This document shows positions 26,291-38,039 of a stretch of DNA of 64,000 nt, one piece after another. Origin of the DNA: Incurvaria masculella (taxonomy: Eukaryota; Arthropoda; Insecta; Lepidoptera; Incurvariidae). The notes under the pieces were generated by a model. That model was not told where the DNA came from. It searched no databases and saw only the letters and a program-made list of their open reading frames with translations. Made by a program: the position numbers and the translations under genes. Location: positions 5,089,001 through 5,153,000 of the forward strand of contig OX335653.1 of NCBI GenBank assembly GCA_946894095.1, read 5' to 3'. Each line of letters begins with the position of its first letter. The stretch's first letter is position 1.

Positions 26291-27200
26291 GTAGTCGTGT
26301 TCGACATAGAAATTGGTAAGGCGGCACCAGACGCTCGGTGTGGAGAGCGGAAGAGACGCGGCGGAGCGGCGGCGGTGGAGTAGTGCCGTGGAGTAGTGAG
26401 GGTGTAGCAGCAGTAACATGGCGACGATGCGATCTCCGCAGTGTTGAAAGTGCTCAGCATGGAGTGACGACGGTGGTTGCGTTGACGGTGGAGCGATGAG
26501 GGCTGTCCTCGGAGCAATTACAGGGGCAGCGGTGGCGTTCGAGCGGTGATGGGCAACCGAGGAGCATGACGAAGGCGGCGGTGACGGTGGAGCAGTGAGG
26601 GCTGAACACGGAGCTATGTCGACGTCAGCGGTGGCGGGGGACCGGTGAGGGCTGCCTTCTAATAACGGCGGCGGTAGTAGAGCGGTGCCAGTGCTATGTC
26701 AGTGGACTGGTAAACGCTGGTCAATGAGCACTTTTGGTGGTGAAACAGTTACGGAGGGGTAGCGATTACGGGTCGGTGAAGATCGATCACGTTGCGGAGT
26801 AGCGACGGTGACGGTGGAGTCTTATAGTGGGGCGATATCTATTATACTTCTTTCTATTCCGGAGATGGTAGTCGTAAGCTCACGCCATAATACGGCATTG
26901 GAGGGCCAAAAGGCCCTGGATTTCTTTCTTGGATATGTTATCGGTTGTATCAATGTTTTGGATGGACCCGGTTGAATGAGCTGCTGCAGCGTTGACTTTG
27001 CGATGGTGGTGAAGTGCTGACGGCACGGTAGCAATGGAGGGATGGCGACGGTGCACTTGCGGTTGAGCGGCGGTGACACGGTGGCGGTTGAGCGGCGGTG
27101 GCTATGCGGAGGCAGTAGAGCGGTGGTGACGGTGTAATTGCGGTGAAGCGTAGCACTAAAGGTGCTATGACAGTGCAGCTGTGTCGGAGCGATAGAGGTG
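26290..27200. repeat. Degenerate GGTGGAGCGGTGA minisatellite
   Basis: Many variants of a 13-15 base unit (gcggtgg, gagcagtgaggg and similar), broken by a unique stretch around 26830-26960. It is GC-rich but codes for nothing recognisable. Confidence 0.7.
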
Positions 27201-27827
27201 AACTGGTGCATTGCATCTTTTAATATTAACAAATTCTAATAAGGAACCTTTTCAATCTAAAGTATTGTCTCTAATTTTTTAATCATACAATCTTATTCTT
27301 TTTCTTATTTTATTCATGCTCACAATTTATTTGGCTAACTTATTACAAATTAAAACAATACTTTAAATAACACTATTCAGAATATTTAAAAGGACTCTAA
27401 GGACTAGAGGAAACGGGGCAAATAAAAGAGTAAGTATAATAATTAAAACTTTATTTAATACTTGTTTACAAAACCACGCGAACATTAAAAACATATGTTC
27501 GATGCTGTAGCTGCCTAGATTATTTTACGATATATTAAGTATAAAGTGACAAAACAATACTACGCCTACGTTTCTAATAAAACAATAATAAATAATTAAG
27601 TAAATGCATTGTGATCAGAAATTGTGATATTTTTGATAATGTCCTTTTTTTCGATAAGTCAATCGGTCTCGCATTAATGCGCTGGGAAGTACATAAATGC
27701 ATGACTAGCCGCTTCCTATTCGCAAGAGTGTCAGTCTCATTAATTATTCGTACATTCCTCGGATCAAAAAAGGGAGGAGATGTGCCATCTAGCGCGCATA
27801 CTGTGAGATCCGTTGTCTTCAATTTCC

Positions 27828-28200
27828 TTAAACTACCAACCGACCTCTAATGCCACACGTGTGGAAACATTCGCGAGTGTTCGCAATGTTCTCTACGAAA
27901 GAGAGGAAAGAGGGGTGACTATGTGAACCATCCCAGCTTGGCCCAAAAGTCCCGCAGGTTTTAAAGATCCCGCCGACCTCTGGGAGGGATCCCGGTGCTC
28001 CCAGGATCCGTGCCCGTTTATCGGCCACACTCCTGCACTTCAACAGTACATGGGCGGTTGACTCTGTTGTCTCCATGCAGCCACGGCATAGAGAGTTATC
28101 TGTTATCCCCCGAATTTATGTAGGTCCTTATTGAGTGGGCAATGTCACATCATTGTTCCCACTTATGTCCGTTATGTCCCACTAGGTCAGTCCTTTTCAG
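27828..28200 (-). pseudogene. LINE C-terminal zinc-finger fragment
   Basis: The minus strand reads LCRGCMETTESTAHVLLKCR followed by SVADKRARILGAPGSLPEV. This is the Cys-Cys-His-Cys end of R1/jockey-type LINE polyproteins. The remainder of the element is absent. Confidence 0.7.
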
Positions 28201-28395
28201 ATGTAATATTTTATGCGTGACGCGCTTACTGAGGGAGGGAAGTTACTGCCTGCAGTCTACATATTAGATTGCCCATGCGGCGGAGTAACGACCACACGAC
28301 ACGTCTCCTTCCTTTTATCTTCTTGTAGTACACCAAATACGCCCAAGCTGGGTGAAGTTCCCGCCGCACGGGGAGTGAGGAGAGGCCGCGAGCAA

Positions 28396-28745
28396 TTAGG
28401 TGAACTGCACGCCGGCCGAGTGCTCCATGAAGTGTGCGAGCGCGGCGATGGTGGCGGGCGGGAGGCGCGGCAGGTGCGGCAGGTGCGGGTGGTGCGGGGG
28501 CGACGGCGCGCGCCGCTGCCGGTAGTAGTTGGGCGGGTGGTTGTGGCGGTTGCGCACGCGCACGAGGCTGCCCTGCAGCGTGGTGAGCAGGCGGCACGCG
28601 CAGCCGCTCGTGCGCAGGTTGGCGCACGTCCACGTGGCGGTCGCGTTAAAGCGCCGGTTCACCGTGAACCGGTTGCCAGCGTGCACGAGGATCCAGCCGC
28701 GAGCGCCGTCGCGACCGCCGCGGCACGACCGCTCGTAGAACAACT
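28396..28745 (-). CDS. mod(mdg4): FLYWCH zinc-finger alternative 3' terminal exon
   Basis: The exon encodes 115 residues after a two-base split codon (AG, then TTG TTC TAC). The acceptor is TTGCAG at 28746-28751 and the stop is TAA at 28396-28398. The finger runs over residues 1-75: LFYERS, WILVHAGNRF, then WTC, a second Cys eight residues on in GCACRL, and HNHPPNYY. The zinc ligands are intact. A His/Pro-rich tail of about 40 residues follows. The acceptor and first ten or so codons have been copied twice into the upstream intron by a 209-bp tandem repeat (28707-29333). The same two-base phase as the other exons supports membership of one alternative-exon array. Confidence 0.85.
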
Positions 28746-29333
28746 CTGCAACACACGCACACCCGCCGTCTCTATACTCGATTTCATTTGGCGTGTTAAC
28801 AATGCATACTTTTCTAGTCTACAGCATCATTAACATGCATAGCACGATCGTTTTTTGCACACAATACTTGAAATTACCCAATTTTCATAAATTAAAAGGA
28901 CTCGATCGGACGGTCCGTCGCAACCGCTGCGGCACGACCGCTCGTAGAACAACTCTGCAATACACGCACACCCGCCGTCTCTATACTCGATTTCATTTGG
29001 CGCGTTAACAATGCATACTTTTCTAGTCTACAGCATCATTAACATGCATAGCACGATCGTTTTTTGCACACAATACTTGAAATTACCCAACTTTCATAAA
29101 TTAAAAGGACTCGATCGGACGGTCCGTCGCAACCGCCGTGGCACGACCGCTCGTAGAACAACTCTGCAATACACGCACACCCGCCGTCTCTATAATCGAT
29201 TTCATTTGGCGCGTTAACAATGCATACTTTTCTAGTCTACAGCATCATTAACATGCATAGCACGATCTTTTTTTGCACACAATAGCCTTAAGTATAACTT
29301 TCATAAATTAAAAGGACTCGATCAGACGGTCTC
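28707..29333. repeat. 209-bp tandem repeat carrying duplicated splice acceptors
   Basis: About three units with a 209-bp period: the same landmark starts at 28801, 29010 and 29219. Each complete unit carries the start of the 28396 exon (LFYERSC codons), its acceptor and about 150 bp of intron. Duplicate acceptors fall at exon starts 28954 and 29163. The third unit is degraded at its far end. Confidence 0.9.
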
Positions 29334-29584
29334 TTTGCTGGACCCACTAAACGAGAAGCCAACAAGAGCAGCTTCCATCCAGCAGTGCGCTTGAAGTCTG
29401 CACACCAAGTAACATGTGCCTTCAGTGTCGGTAAGTTCGATTGCCGCTTATTCGTCCACCCATCTTTCACGTTCAACTGGTAATACTTCAATAATTACAG
29501 CTAACTTCATAGCTATGGGGCGAACAGGGCGATTTTTTGATGTTCATTGATAATTATGAGTACTGTTTCATAATTTTTTTTTAA

Positions 29585-30215
29585 GTATTAGCCATGACTA
29601 ATACCACACCTAATGTGACTTTGTTAACCACATGAAAGCTAGGTACTATGCCAGAACCTTTTCACGGCTATACTTGAACAGGTTGGAAAAGACGAACAAT
29701 TGTCATTGCCGCTTCGACCACCTCCTTTAGTGCGATGATAACTCAGATCATAAAAATTAAGGAGTCTTTCCATCTAGCGCGCCCCGCTGTCACCTATTTA
29801 TAATAAAAAAAGTCGCAGACGTATTGGCGGGTTTCTGTGGGTAGACGCATTTCGCCAACATATTCGCGCATGGCAGAGATGTTTGAACTGTGTAGCTGAC
29901 ACACGACCAAAACGTGACCGGTTTCCCATACAATTATACGGATAATGCCGCCTTATGGATGCATATATGCTTATGCTTAATGACCACGAGACACTTCTCT
30001 TCTTCTTCTTTTTCTCTTCTGTGGATGATACCAATACAGGCGGGATTACCCTGCAATCTAGTTAGTAAGAGGGGACCCCTACAGTTTTACGTAGAATCCG
30101 AAGCACGGTCAGACTCAATGCTTAAATGGTCACCCGCTTAGAACCTGACTGCGCCCAGTATTGCTTAAACTCTGTTATCGAACACCAAGGTGTAGCATCA
30201 GTGGGCTACAGAGGC
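29585..30215 (-). mobile_element. 5S-derived SINE copy, interrupted
   Basis: Blocks matching the SINE at 12455-12820 occur at 29590-29740 and 30030-30215. About 280 bp of unrelated sequence lies between them. The 5S part (about 30125-30190) is strongly decayed. Confidence 0.6.
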
Positions 30216-30652
30216 TTAAAAAGTGTTTTTTATATCTGTAATATCTACGCAACATTCATAATTTCAACTTTCAGATTTAATATAAATCATCATAAATAAT
30301 TTCTCCATTAACTAATGTAACCCAATAAACAACAGACACAAGTGCAAGGTGCAAGTACAAAATAGTATTACTTCATTAGAGTCACTCCAACTTGATATAT
30401 AATACGTCTAGCTAATTTTCAGTAAGACAACATCAATAAATTCTAAAGGTGTATCCTTTTGGAATAATCAAAACTTGTTTTTTTCGAATGAGGCAGTTCA
30501 GTCTTTAATCTTATTTTCAAGACTTTTGCCACAAACCGAATGCATCTTTTTCCACTGCGGTATTAAAAGGGAATCGTCAGCGTTAAAAGTTAACGGGATC
30601 CTTTGCTTGAAAAGGATCTAGATTTCCTGAGTCCCTTTCTCAAGATTGGCTG

Positions 30653-30879
30653 TTACAAACGATTAATATTTTTCAGACGTTCCCTTAAATCCCTCTTCTT
30701 AAGTTTCCACATAAGTCTAGCGTAATGTTTTTCCTTTGAGGTCAAGTTACTGACTAATCTTTTATTTTGATGATAACTTTCTCGATTAATCTTTTTAACT
30801 TCTTCATATCTATCGGGATTTCGTTTAAGTTTTGCTCTATAACGTCTTTGTTTTTCTGCCGAAGTCAATGGCTTCTTGA
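30653..30879 (-). CDS. Alternative 3' exon encoding a small basic module
   Basis: The exon encodes 74 residues after a two-base split codon. The acceptor CCATTTCAG is strong (ends at 30880), and the stop is TAA at 30653. The peptide is rich in Lys, Arg and Glu: it starts KKPLTSAEKQRRYRAKLKRN, has a long helical middle, and ends RERLKNINRL. QRRYR-type basic modules occur in many uncharacterised insect proteins and are probably DNA-binding or coiled-coil, but I cannot name the family. It is not a FLYWCH finger. It is AT-rich, unlike most exons here, which may mean a young or recently captured exon. Strand, terminal stop and shared splice phase place it in the same array. The chance of a matching phase alone is one in three, but the good acceptor and clean frame add weight. 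Confidence 0.6.
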
Positions 30880-31533
30880 CTGAAATGGATGAGAAATCAA
30901 AATTTTAAAACAACCAAGTACATAAATATGTTGTCGAACTGTTACAATTTATGAGGTTCAGTGAAACGAAGAATATAGAATACACTGAATAATTGAGCAA
31001 TGATGTAAAAAAAGAAATAATTACCTCAGAAGATACTTAAAAGGACGATTATGTTTCAGTAAGTATTTAAATAGGGGTATATAAGAATCTTGGACTTTAG
31101 GCTCAAATGGAGCTTTATATTGAGAACTAAGACAGAATAGGCGATGGGCTATGGTGAAGAAAAAATCCGCCTGATGTTCCTAGATAATTTAATTCTACAT
31201 ACATATACATTATTATACGTTCATATCAACAAGGCCTATGTTTTACAGCAGCACATTTATAAAATACTAAGAGATATTTTCAGGTTAAACAGCGACACAA
31301 AAATTGCAATAACATTTTGAAAAAGAGCAATATCCAGAAAATCAGTTTTTGCTCTCTTTCAAAATCTGAATACAATAATCCAATGCAGATGTCGCTGTTC
31401 AACCTCAAATTAATGTGAAAACGGTAACGTCGTAACATTTAAAAACATAAAAAAACGATGAGGTTTGTTTGTATGGCGACTAGAATGCGAGTTGCACGGA
31501 CGGATCGTTAAAGATGTGTGCGCGGGGTCGCCG

Positions 31534-31700
31534 CTAGAGGCGCGGGGCGGTGGCGAGCTGGCAGGAGCAGGCGGCGCGAGCGGCGGGGATCGCAGGGGAG
31601 GCGGGGGAGGCGAGCGCGCAGGCAGTGGCGTGCGCACGGAGCAGGCTGCGCGCGCGCAGCTCGCTCCACGAGCGCCGCCACACCCACACCACCACAGACA
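31534..31700 (-). CDS. Possible short GC-rich non-FLYWCH alternative 3' exon
   Basis: On the minus strand GGTTGCAG (ending at 31701) opens a 54-codon frame in the same two-base phase as the other exons, ending at TAG (31534-31536). The peptide begins SVVVWVWRRSW and is Ala/Arg-rich, with no known domain. It sits in a GC-rich island much like those of the real exons. The composition alone keeps frames open, so this is only a candidate. It could equally be a decayed exon or a regulatory island. Confidence 0.2.
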
Positions 31701-32279
31701 CTGCAACCATCCCGACATGCTCGCAACGCTACACGTACCCACTGTACCCACACACACGCACTCACACATACTAAGCTACTTCTACAATAACTACACAAGT
31801 CCATTGCACATTTTCCAGAAATAAAGCAAAATAATTCCAAACCAATAACACCATCAAGGAGGGAGCAGCGAATGAAAATGGTTGCTGCCAATCTTTTGAT
31901 ACCGATGATAAATATTTTCGCGGGTCTTATATGCCTCATACATACATCAACGTGATCATGCCAAAGTAGTGTACTTGTGATAGTGTAAAATCACGGATTA
32001 TTGTCAATCCTACAATATCACTTTAGCGACTCGTATAGTTCACGGGCGCGGAAACTTGCTTCCTATACCAGAGATCATGGGTTCAATCCGCTCATGCAAC
32101 ACTATACCTCTCTTTCCGAGTTGAATGAGTGCATTATGTCAAGCATGCCAGCTGTTTTTTTTTTTTAAAAGCTGCGCTGAGGACCCAAGGTGCTTAAAAA
32201 ATCTTGTTACTTTTCTATCCAAAATCAAACTGAATTGAACTGATTGTAGCAGGAAATTTGTTTATTTACTAACCTCCAT

Positions 32280-32940
32280 TTGATTTGATATTACCTTGTA
32301 TCAAAAATGACGATGGCTTTTTACAACTGAATTTAGATCATAATTCCTATTAATTTAGAATAAGATGTCATGATCGTAGTCAAGAGTTTGCTTTTCACCA
32401 ATATATGTAATGTTCTTATTATGATGTTCTTTGTGAGCAGTAGTAATCAATCAATCACTGTAAGCTAGTTTGTAAGTATCAATGGAAAAAAAATACAATG
32501 ACCAACCTGACGAAGTTTCTTGTCGGCTCGTCTTCGCCAGAAGTAATCGAACCGAAAGGAAAAAAACCGGCCAAGTGCGAGTCGGACTCGCACACGAAGG
32601 GTTCCGTACCATCGCACAAGATTTACAAAAAAAAACACGTTTTTTGTATGGGGCCCCCCTTTAATTATTGTTATTTTAATATGTTACCTATTTGTTGTTA
32701 TAGCGGCAAAATAAATACATAATCTGTGAAAAAATCAACTTCCTACCTGTTACGGTTCATGAGATACAGCCCTGTGACAGACGGACAGACGGACGGACGG
32801 ACGGACGGACGGACGGACAGCGGAGGCTTAGTAATAGGGTTCCGTTTTCACCCTTTGGGTACGGAACCCTAAAAAATGACGAATCCGAGTGTGTAATATA
32901 CATCTAATGGAGGAAATAAAAAAACTGAAAGTGGAACTAA
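32280..32940 (+). mobile_element. Dispersed repeat with a second repeat nested inside
   Basis: The outer parts (32280-32560 and 32876-32940) match the complement of 51610-52110. Between them lies a complete copy of another common family, starting aaccggccaagtgcgagtcg and ending in the fold-back agggttccg...cggaaccct, with a (GACG)n tract at about 32788-32818. Confidence 0.7.
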
Positions 32941-33929
32941 TGTGTTTAATCAAAAGCTAACAGTTAAATCAAAGTTCCTAGCCGAATCATAAGAATTACT
33001 GATGGTCAGAGACTATCCGTTCATAAAAGTTCTTGCCGATCCATTTTAATTTGATAAACACCGCTTTATGCTCAAAGAATAACTCATGAATACATTTTCA
33101 CCAGTGTCACAAAAAGCCTTTATTTTTTTTTCATGACAAGCCCATATTAAAATTAAGGCCATTCTGTTGTGTATGCAGGACGGATGGCTAAAAATTGGAC
33201 ACCCCGAATTTTTCTGGAAAAATTGCGCGAGTAAAACTGTAATTTAAAAAAAAATAAGTACGCCTAATGGTGTTGTAAAAATCTGTTATGATGGACTGAC
33301 GGGTGAACGGAAGGGTTCATTATTATATTTTAGGGTAAGGAACCATAAAAATATTTTTTTGCATGTACTTCCATAAGGACGTAAGTAAAACCTCATTATA
33401 TTTTTTTTAGTAACTCATTGTACAATTTATATGACTGTACTTATATGACATATATGACTGTAAACAACTGATGCTCTCATTCTTTCCACAAAACTTGTTT
33501 TCATGCATTTTGAGAAATGTTCGCCTAATTTCTGAAATCAAAGCCCCAGATAATTATAAATTTATTTTTAAATTATAACGTGACCAACAATAAACAAATT
33601 TACTTTTTTTATTATCAAAATTCGTTGCAGTTATTTTTATATATACGAGTGACTTTTATTTGTATTAGTCACGTGACTGACCAAGACATTTTTGGGACTG
33701 CGAAAACAACATCGGAATTAATATTTATATTTTCATGAAAATGGTTCAGTTTCCGATACAGATACACCCCCTCAAATACTGCCGCTATTCATAAGTTCAC
33801 CCTGCATGATTAAGTGATGTTTTACCTACGCCCTTATTGAACAAAACTCTATCAGCTGTTATCCCGTACTTAATTTAGTAAATTTTACTTGTTCATGGTT
33901 CGAGTACTCGCGGCATCGATTTACCTTTT

Positions 33930-34240
33930 TAGGGTTCCGTACCCAAAGGGTGAAAACGGAACCCTATTACTAAGCCTCCGCTGTCCGTCCGTCCGTCCGT
34001 CCGTCCGTCCGTCCGTCTGTCCGTCTGTCACAGGGCTGTATCTCAGTAACCGTAACAGGTAGACAGCTGAAATTTTCACAGAGTGTGTATTTATTTTGCC
34101 GCTATAACAACAAATAGGTAAGATTAAAAAAAATTAAAATTAAAGGGGGCTCCCATACTAAAAACGTGATTTTTTGTTTTATTTTTTACGATGGTACGGA
34201 ACCCTTCGTGTGCGAGTCCGACTCGCACTTGGCCGGTTTT
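33930..34240 (-). mobile_element. CCGGCCAAGTGCGAGTCGG-family repeat copy
   Basis: The complement of the nested copy at 32565-32875, including the (GACG)n tract and fold-back end. A third copy is at 63225-63505 on the plus strand. Confidence 0.85.
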
Positions 34241-34309
34241 TTATATATTATAACAACTACATCGTTTCTACAAAGTTACGGCCTACCGAGCTAGCACATC
34301 ACCACAAGT

Positions 34310-34800
34310 CATTCAATTACAAAATGGCGCCACTCAGCGCCATCCCGCGTGCAGACTCCGAATTGGGGCGTTCGCTCTCGCGCAAATAAAAATGGCGGAA
34401 CCGCGAACCGCGCTCGCCGTGCGCCGATCGCGCGCGGCGCGGGGCAGAGGGCGCGGCGGGCGCGGCGCGGTGGCGCGGCGGCGGCCGGCCCCATGTAGTC
34501 AAGTAGGCTTGCGGGATTTCTAGGGCTCTATTGATTTTTTTTGCCGAGGTTCGGGCGGAACCCACGCGCCGTGCTCTATGGCTGCTCCAGGGCGCATGTC
34601 CCGCGCCGGGAGTGGTACGTGGTATGGATCGTGGCGGGATGCAGCCTCCGCGCGGGACGGGTGGGAGCGGGACGGCTCCCCCTCCCCGCGGTGCCCACTT
34701 TTGTAAGTTCGGTTCGCAGCTGTTGGGTTCCCCAGGGAGGGGGAGGGGGGGCGGTGACTACACGCGAACCGTACCGACACGTGTATTCGAGTAGAGATGG
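34310..34800. promoter_or_regulatory. GC-rich island with AAAATGGCG motifs and a donor-like site
   Basis: About 490 bp of GC- and CpG-rich DNA in AT-rich surroundings. It contains aaaatggcgcc and aaaatggcgga, which resemble YY1/pho-type core promoter motifs. A plus-strand ATG frame at about 34625 (MDRGGMQPPRGTGG...) runs into TTTTGTAAGT, a good splice donor. This could be the promoter and first exon of an unseen plus-strand transcript. No known protein is recognised. Confidence 0.3.
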
Positions 34801-35010
34801 GTGTGCTACGTACGCTGATGGTCAGAGACCTGAGCTTAGATAAATTGTTACGCCGGGTACGGGCTGGTTTCTTATCAATTAGAACGTAATTAAGCCCTGC
34901 TCTCTTCTACATAAATATTCCAAGCGCTGGTTTACTCTTAACGCGTGCTTTCTTGGTAAATGGATTCGTGAAAAACTAATTAAAACAATTGTTTTAATTA
35001 TTATTTTTAA

Positions 35011-35640
35011 CCGACTTCAAAAAAGGAGGAGGTTATCAATTCGTCTGTATGTTTTTTTTTGTTTTTTTTTTATGTTTGTTACCTCATAACTTTTGCCTGG
35101 GTGAACCGATTTTGATGATTTTTTTTTTAATGATAGCTAGTGCTTCCCAAATGGTCCCATTAATTTGGTTAAGTTCTGACAATGATATCCATGAGAAAAT
35201 CAAAAAGTCTTAAATTTGTGTTAAGATGTGCGCGACAAATGGACGAATAACTCAATATAACGCTAACCGATTTCGGTGATTCTTTTTTTATTAGAAAGGA
35301 CGTGTACAAATTAGTAAGTGTACTTCAGATTCACTAAAAATAAACAAATTAAAATTTTTTAACAAAACAAATAACCGACTTTAAAGAAAGAGCACTAAAA
35401 AGTAAAAAAATATTTTCATTTTTGTAGTTACGATTTCTGTTATTTTTTGAGTCGGTGTCAGCCAAGGTTAGGTTAGGTTAGGTTAGGTTAGGTTAGGTTA
35501 GGTTCTCTTGATTGGCGCAGCGCGTGCCCGGCTGACGCCGACTCAAAAAATAACAGAATTCGTAACTACAAAAATGAAAATTATTTTTTACTTTTTAGTG
35601 CTTTTTCTTTGAAGTCGGTTATTTTTTTTGTTAATTTTTT
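35011..35640. mobile_element. Fold-back element around a telomere-like TTAGG tract
   Basis: Arms of about 90 bp at 35373-35463 and 35530-35620 are inverted copies. Between them is a tract of eight AGGTT units (35465-35504). A related end (accgacttcaaaaaaggagg) starts at about 35010, and a relative lies at 48890-48960. Confidence 0.75.
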
Positions 35641-37800
35641 TTTAAATTCCAATTATAATTTTTCAATTTCGTTTTTAGATTCCGTTTTTTTTTTGTTGTT
35701 ATCGGACTGCCTTTTGATGACGTTGTATGATGACAAGTATGACCAATTATTTTATTTTATCAGCTGTTTCTGATACGCTTAAAGATAGAGACACAAATGT
35801 TTATCTTCCTTGCATAATCACATACTTATGCATTCATAACAATTGTAATGCATTATCAAAAAATATCAAAAATAAATTATTTTAATTTCAGATTTTACTT
35901 TCTGGACACCAAAAAACGGTACTCCCTGTACACCGAGCTCGTTTTGTGATATTATTATTGTCCAGAAGAATAGAATATGATCCGAAAAACAACAAAAATA
36001 TTCTATTAAAAATTTTATGAATTTACTATCATCGTTTCAGGTACTCTGAATAATTTTACTAAACCCTTTTGCTAACACTGACCACGAGGGGGTGACTCAG
36101 AATTGTCCTCCCAAATAAATACCCATAGTTCCTCTATTTTCTGTTAGAAACGTTGGGATGTACGCATTTATGCACACAACCCGACGAGGTATAACACAAA
36201 AGGTCTTCCTTGCCGCCGCGTGTAGTGGGGGGGGGGGGGGGTGCGGGAGAGAGGGGGGGGAGGTAGTTCGTCATCGATTCGCGTAATGTTGTATTACCAT
36301 TGGTATGGTACCGGGTCTCCGAGAGCTATCCCCGGTGGATGTAGAAAACACAAATTGAGAAGACACATACCCCGGTACGAAAAGCTAGATCAGGCTGAAT
36401 AGCAATCCTCTGTGTATACTATTGAATTCAGGTATTAATGAGCGTAAGTCGAGTGATATTGCAAACAAAATTACTTGAATAAAATGACAACCCTTCAGGT
36501 AACCAGGGAACGCGATTTACATCACAATGAATTTAAACATTTAATACACAGAAATTTATAGTATGTATACTTTACCTTAACATTTTCGGTAATTTAGAAC
36601 GTCTGAATTTTTTAAGTGCATTTACAAATGCTATTGAATATGTTTTAATAAGTACAATTTTCAAGTGGTATAGCATTGTCAAACACGCAGCAAAGATTTG
36701 AGATATCTTCCATACATCCAACGACAGCGTAATCTTAGTCTCCACATCCAAATATTTTTATTATTGAAAACATGCATGATAAAAATGGGAAGGAATCACA
36801 ATCCACAAAGGAAATATATTTTTTACTAAAAATAAAACTCAGTAAACTAGAAATTGAAAATTATTCAAATATTTTTATCAATAAAATCTACAAATTTAGT
36901 ATTTAAGGCGCTAGGACTAGCCAACTACTCGCGCCATACAAATGCACTTTTTAACAAATGTAATAATATGTAGTGAAACGCTTCAGCAAATCCAAATAGA
37001 ACTCCAGACTGATAATGGATTGTTAATATTTTTTTATTCCATCATTTATTTAAATAATAATAAAAATAAAAAAAGTTGATTTTTCTCATTAGAAATCTGA
37101 AAGTCATTCGATTTCTAGATATAAGCAAAAACAGCATATATGCATACACAAAAAATTCCATTTGCTTTTAGATTTCTACATTTAGTCAAAAAAGTTCGGA
37201 AATGGACACCGTTTCCGCAATGTATTTTGTATAGAAAAAGGAAACATACATTAACGAAAATCATTCGATTCGTAGACAAGGAATCATATATTGTAAGGAT
37301 GACACTTATAATCGTCAGACTTAGTTAGTTTACTTGGGGTGCCTCGTCTAACTTTGCGATTTGGCTAGTACCAGGCCCTTAATAACATGAGCAAATATTG
37401 CAACACAAATATTTGGTATTCATTCCATGTTTCACCCTAAAAACAGTTGGTTGTCATTTCGACATCTATTACATACACTAATTAGGTGCAATACAATTTT
37501 CACAAATATATTTTATACACAACAGTTTTCTACTTTTAAACACTGTATAAATACCCAGCACCATTTATAATATTGCACAGGACGGCAGTATATAAAAATA
37601 CAAATCACGAGTATAAAATTAAAAATATTTGTTTACAATTTCATTGATTTACATTTAATTGCACTAATTTCTTCTTTCATTTGCTCACAATAAATAGATT
37701 ATGCGATGATTTTGGTGTAATTTACAATCAACTTTGGTTTGCATAATATCATAGCAATTATTATATTAAAATATGTTCATATATCTTATTTTAAAGTAAA
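35640..37800. other. AT-rich spacer with a poly-G run
   Basis: Nothing recognised apart from a 15-base G run at 36227-36241 and G-rich sequence just after it. Confidence 0.4.
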
Positions 37801-37801
37801 G

Positions 37802-38039
37802 TACAGTCAACCAACGGTTAAAGGATATACTTCCGGTTCAACGTAAAAATGAATGGTGTTTAAATACAACCTCCGATTCAATTTTGTTAGGGTTTTGTTG
37901 ACTCAGTAGCCAGTAGACATCCTCAACTATGTTTGAATCTATACTTAACCCTATAATTGTTTCCAAAAGTCAAAGTATTTCGACTGTTCATCTTTTCATT
38001 CAACCGGATATGTATCCTAAACTCTTTGTTCGACTGTAC
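37802..38039. mobile_element. 238-bp TIR MITE
   Basis: TACAGTC ends followed by matching aaaggatatacttccggtt and its mirrored form near 38010. The ends are like those of the element in the FLYWCH remnant at 41396. Confidence 0.7.

Noticed and set aside
26822..27232. Possible genes in the 26.3-27.2 kb GC-rich block
   Set aside because: The frames follow a degenerate minisatellite and show no domain.
28793..29217. Two nearly identical plus-strand frames
   Set aside because: They are by-products of the 209-bp tandem repeat and have no coding signature.
35465..35504. True chromosome end
   Set aside because: Only eight TTAGG-type units between inverted arms, with ordinary sequence on both sides.
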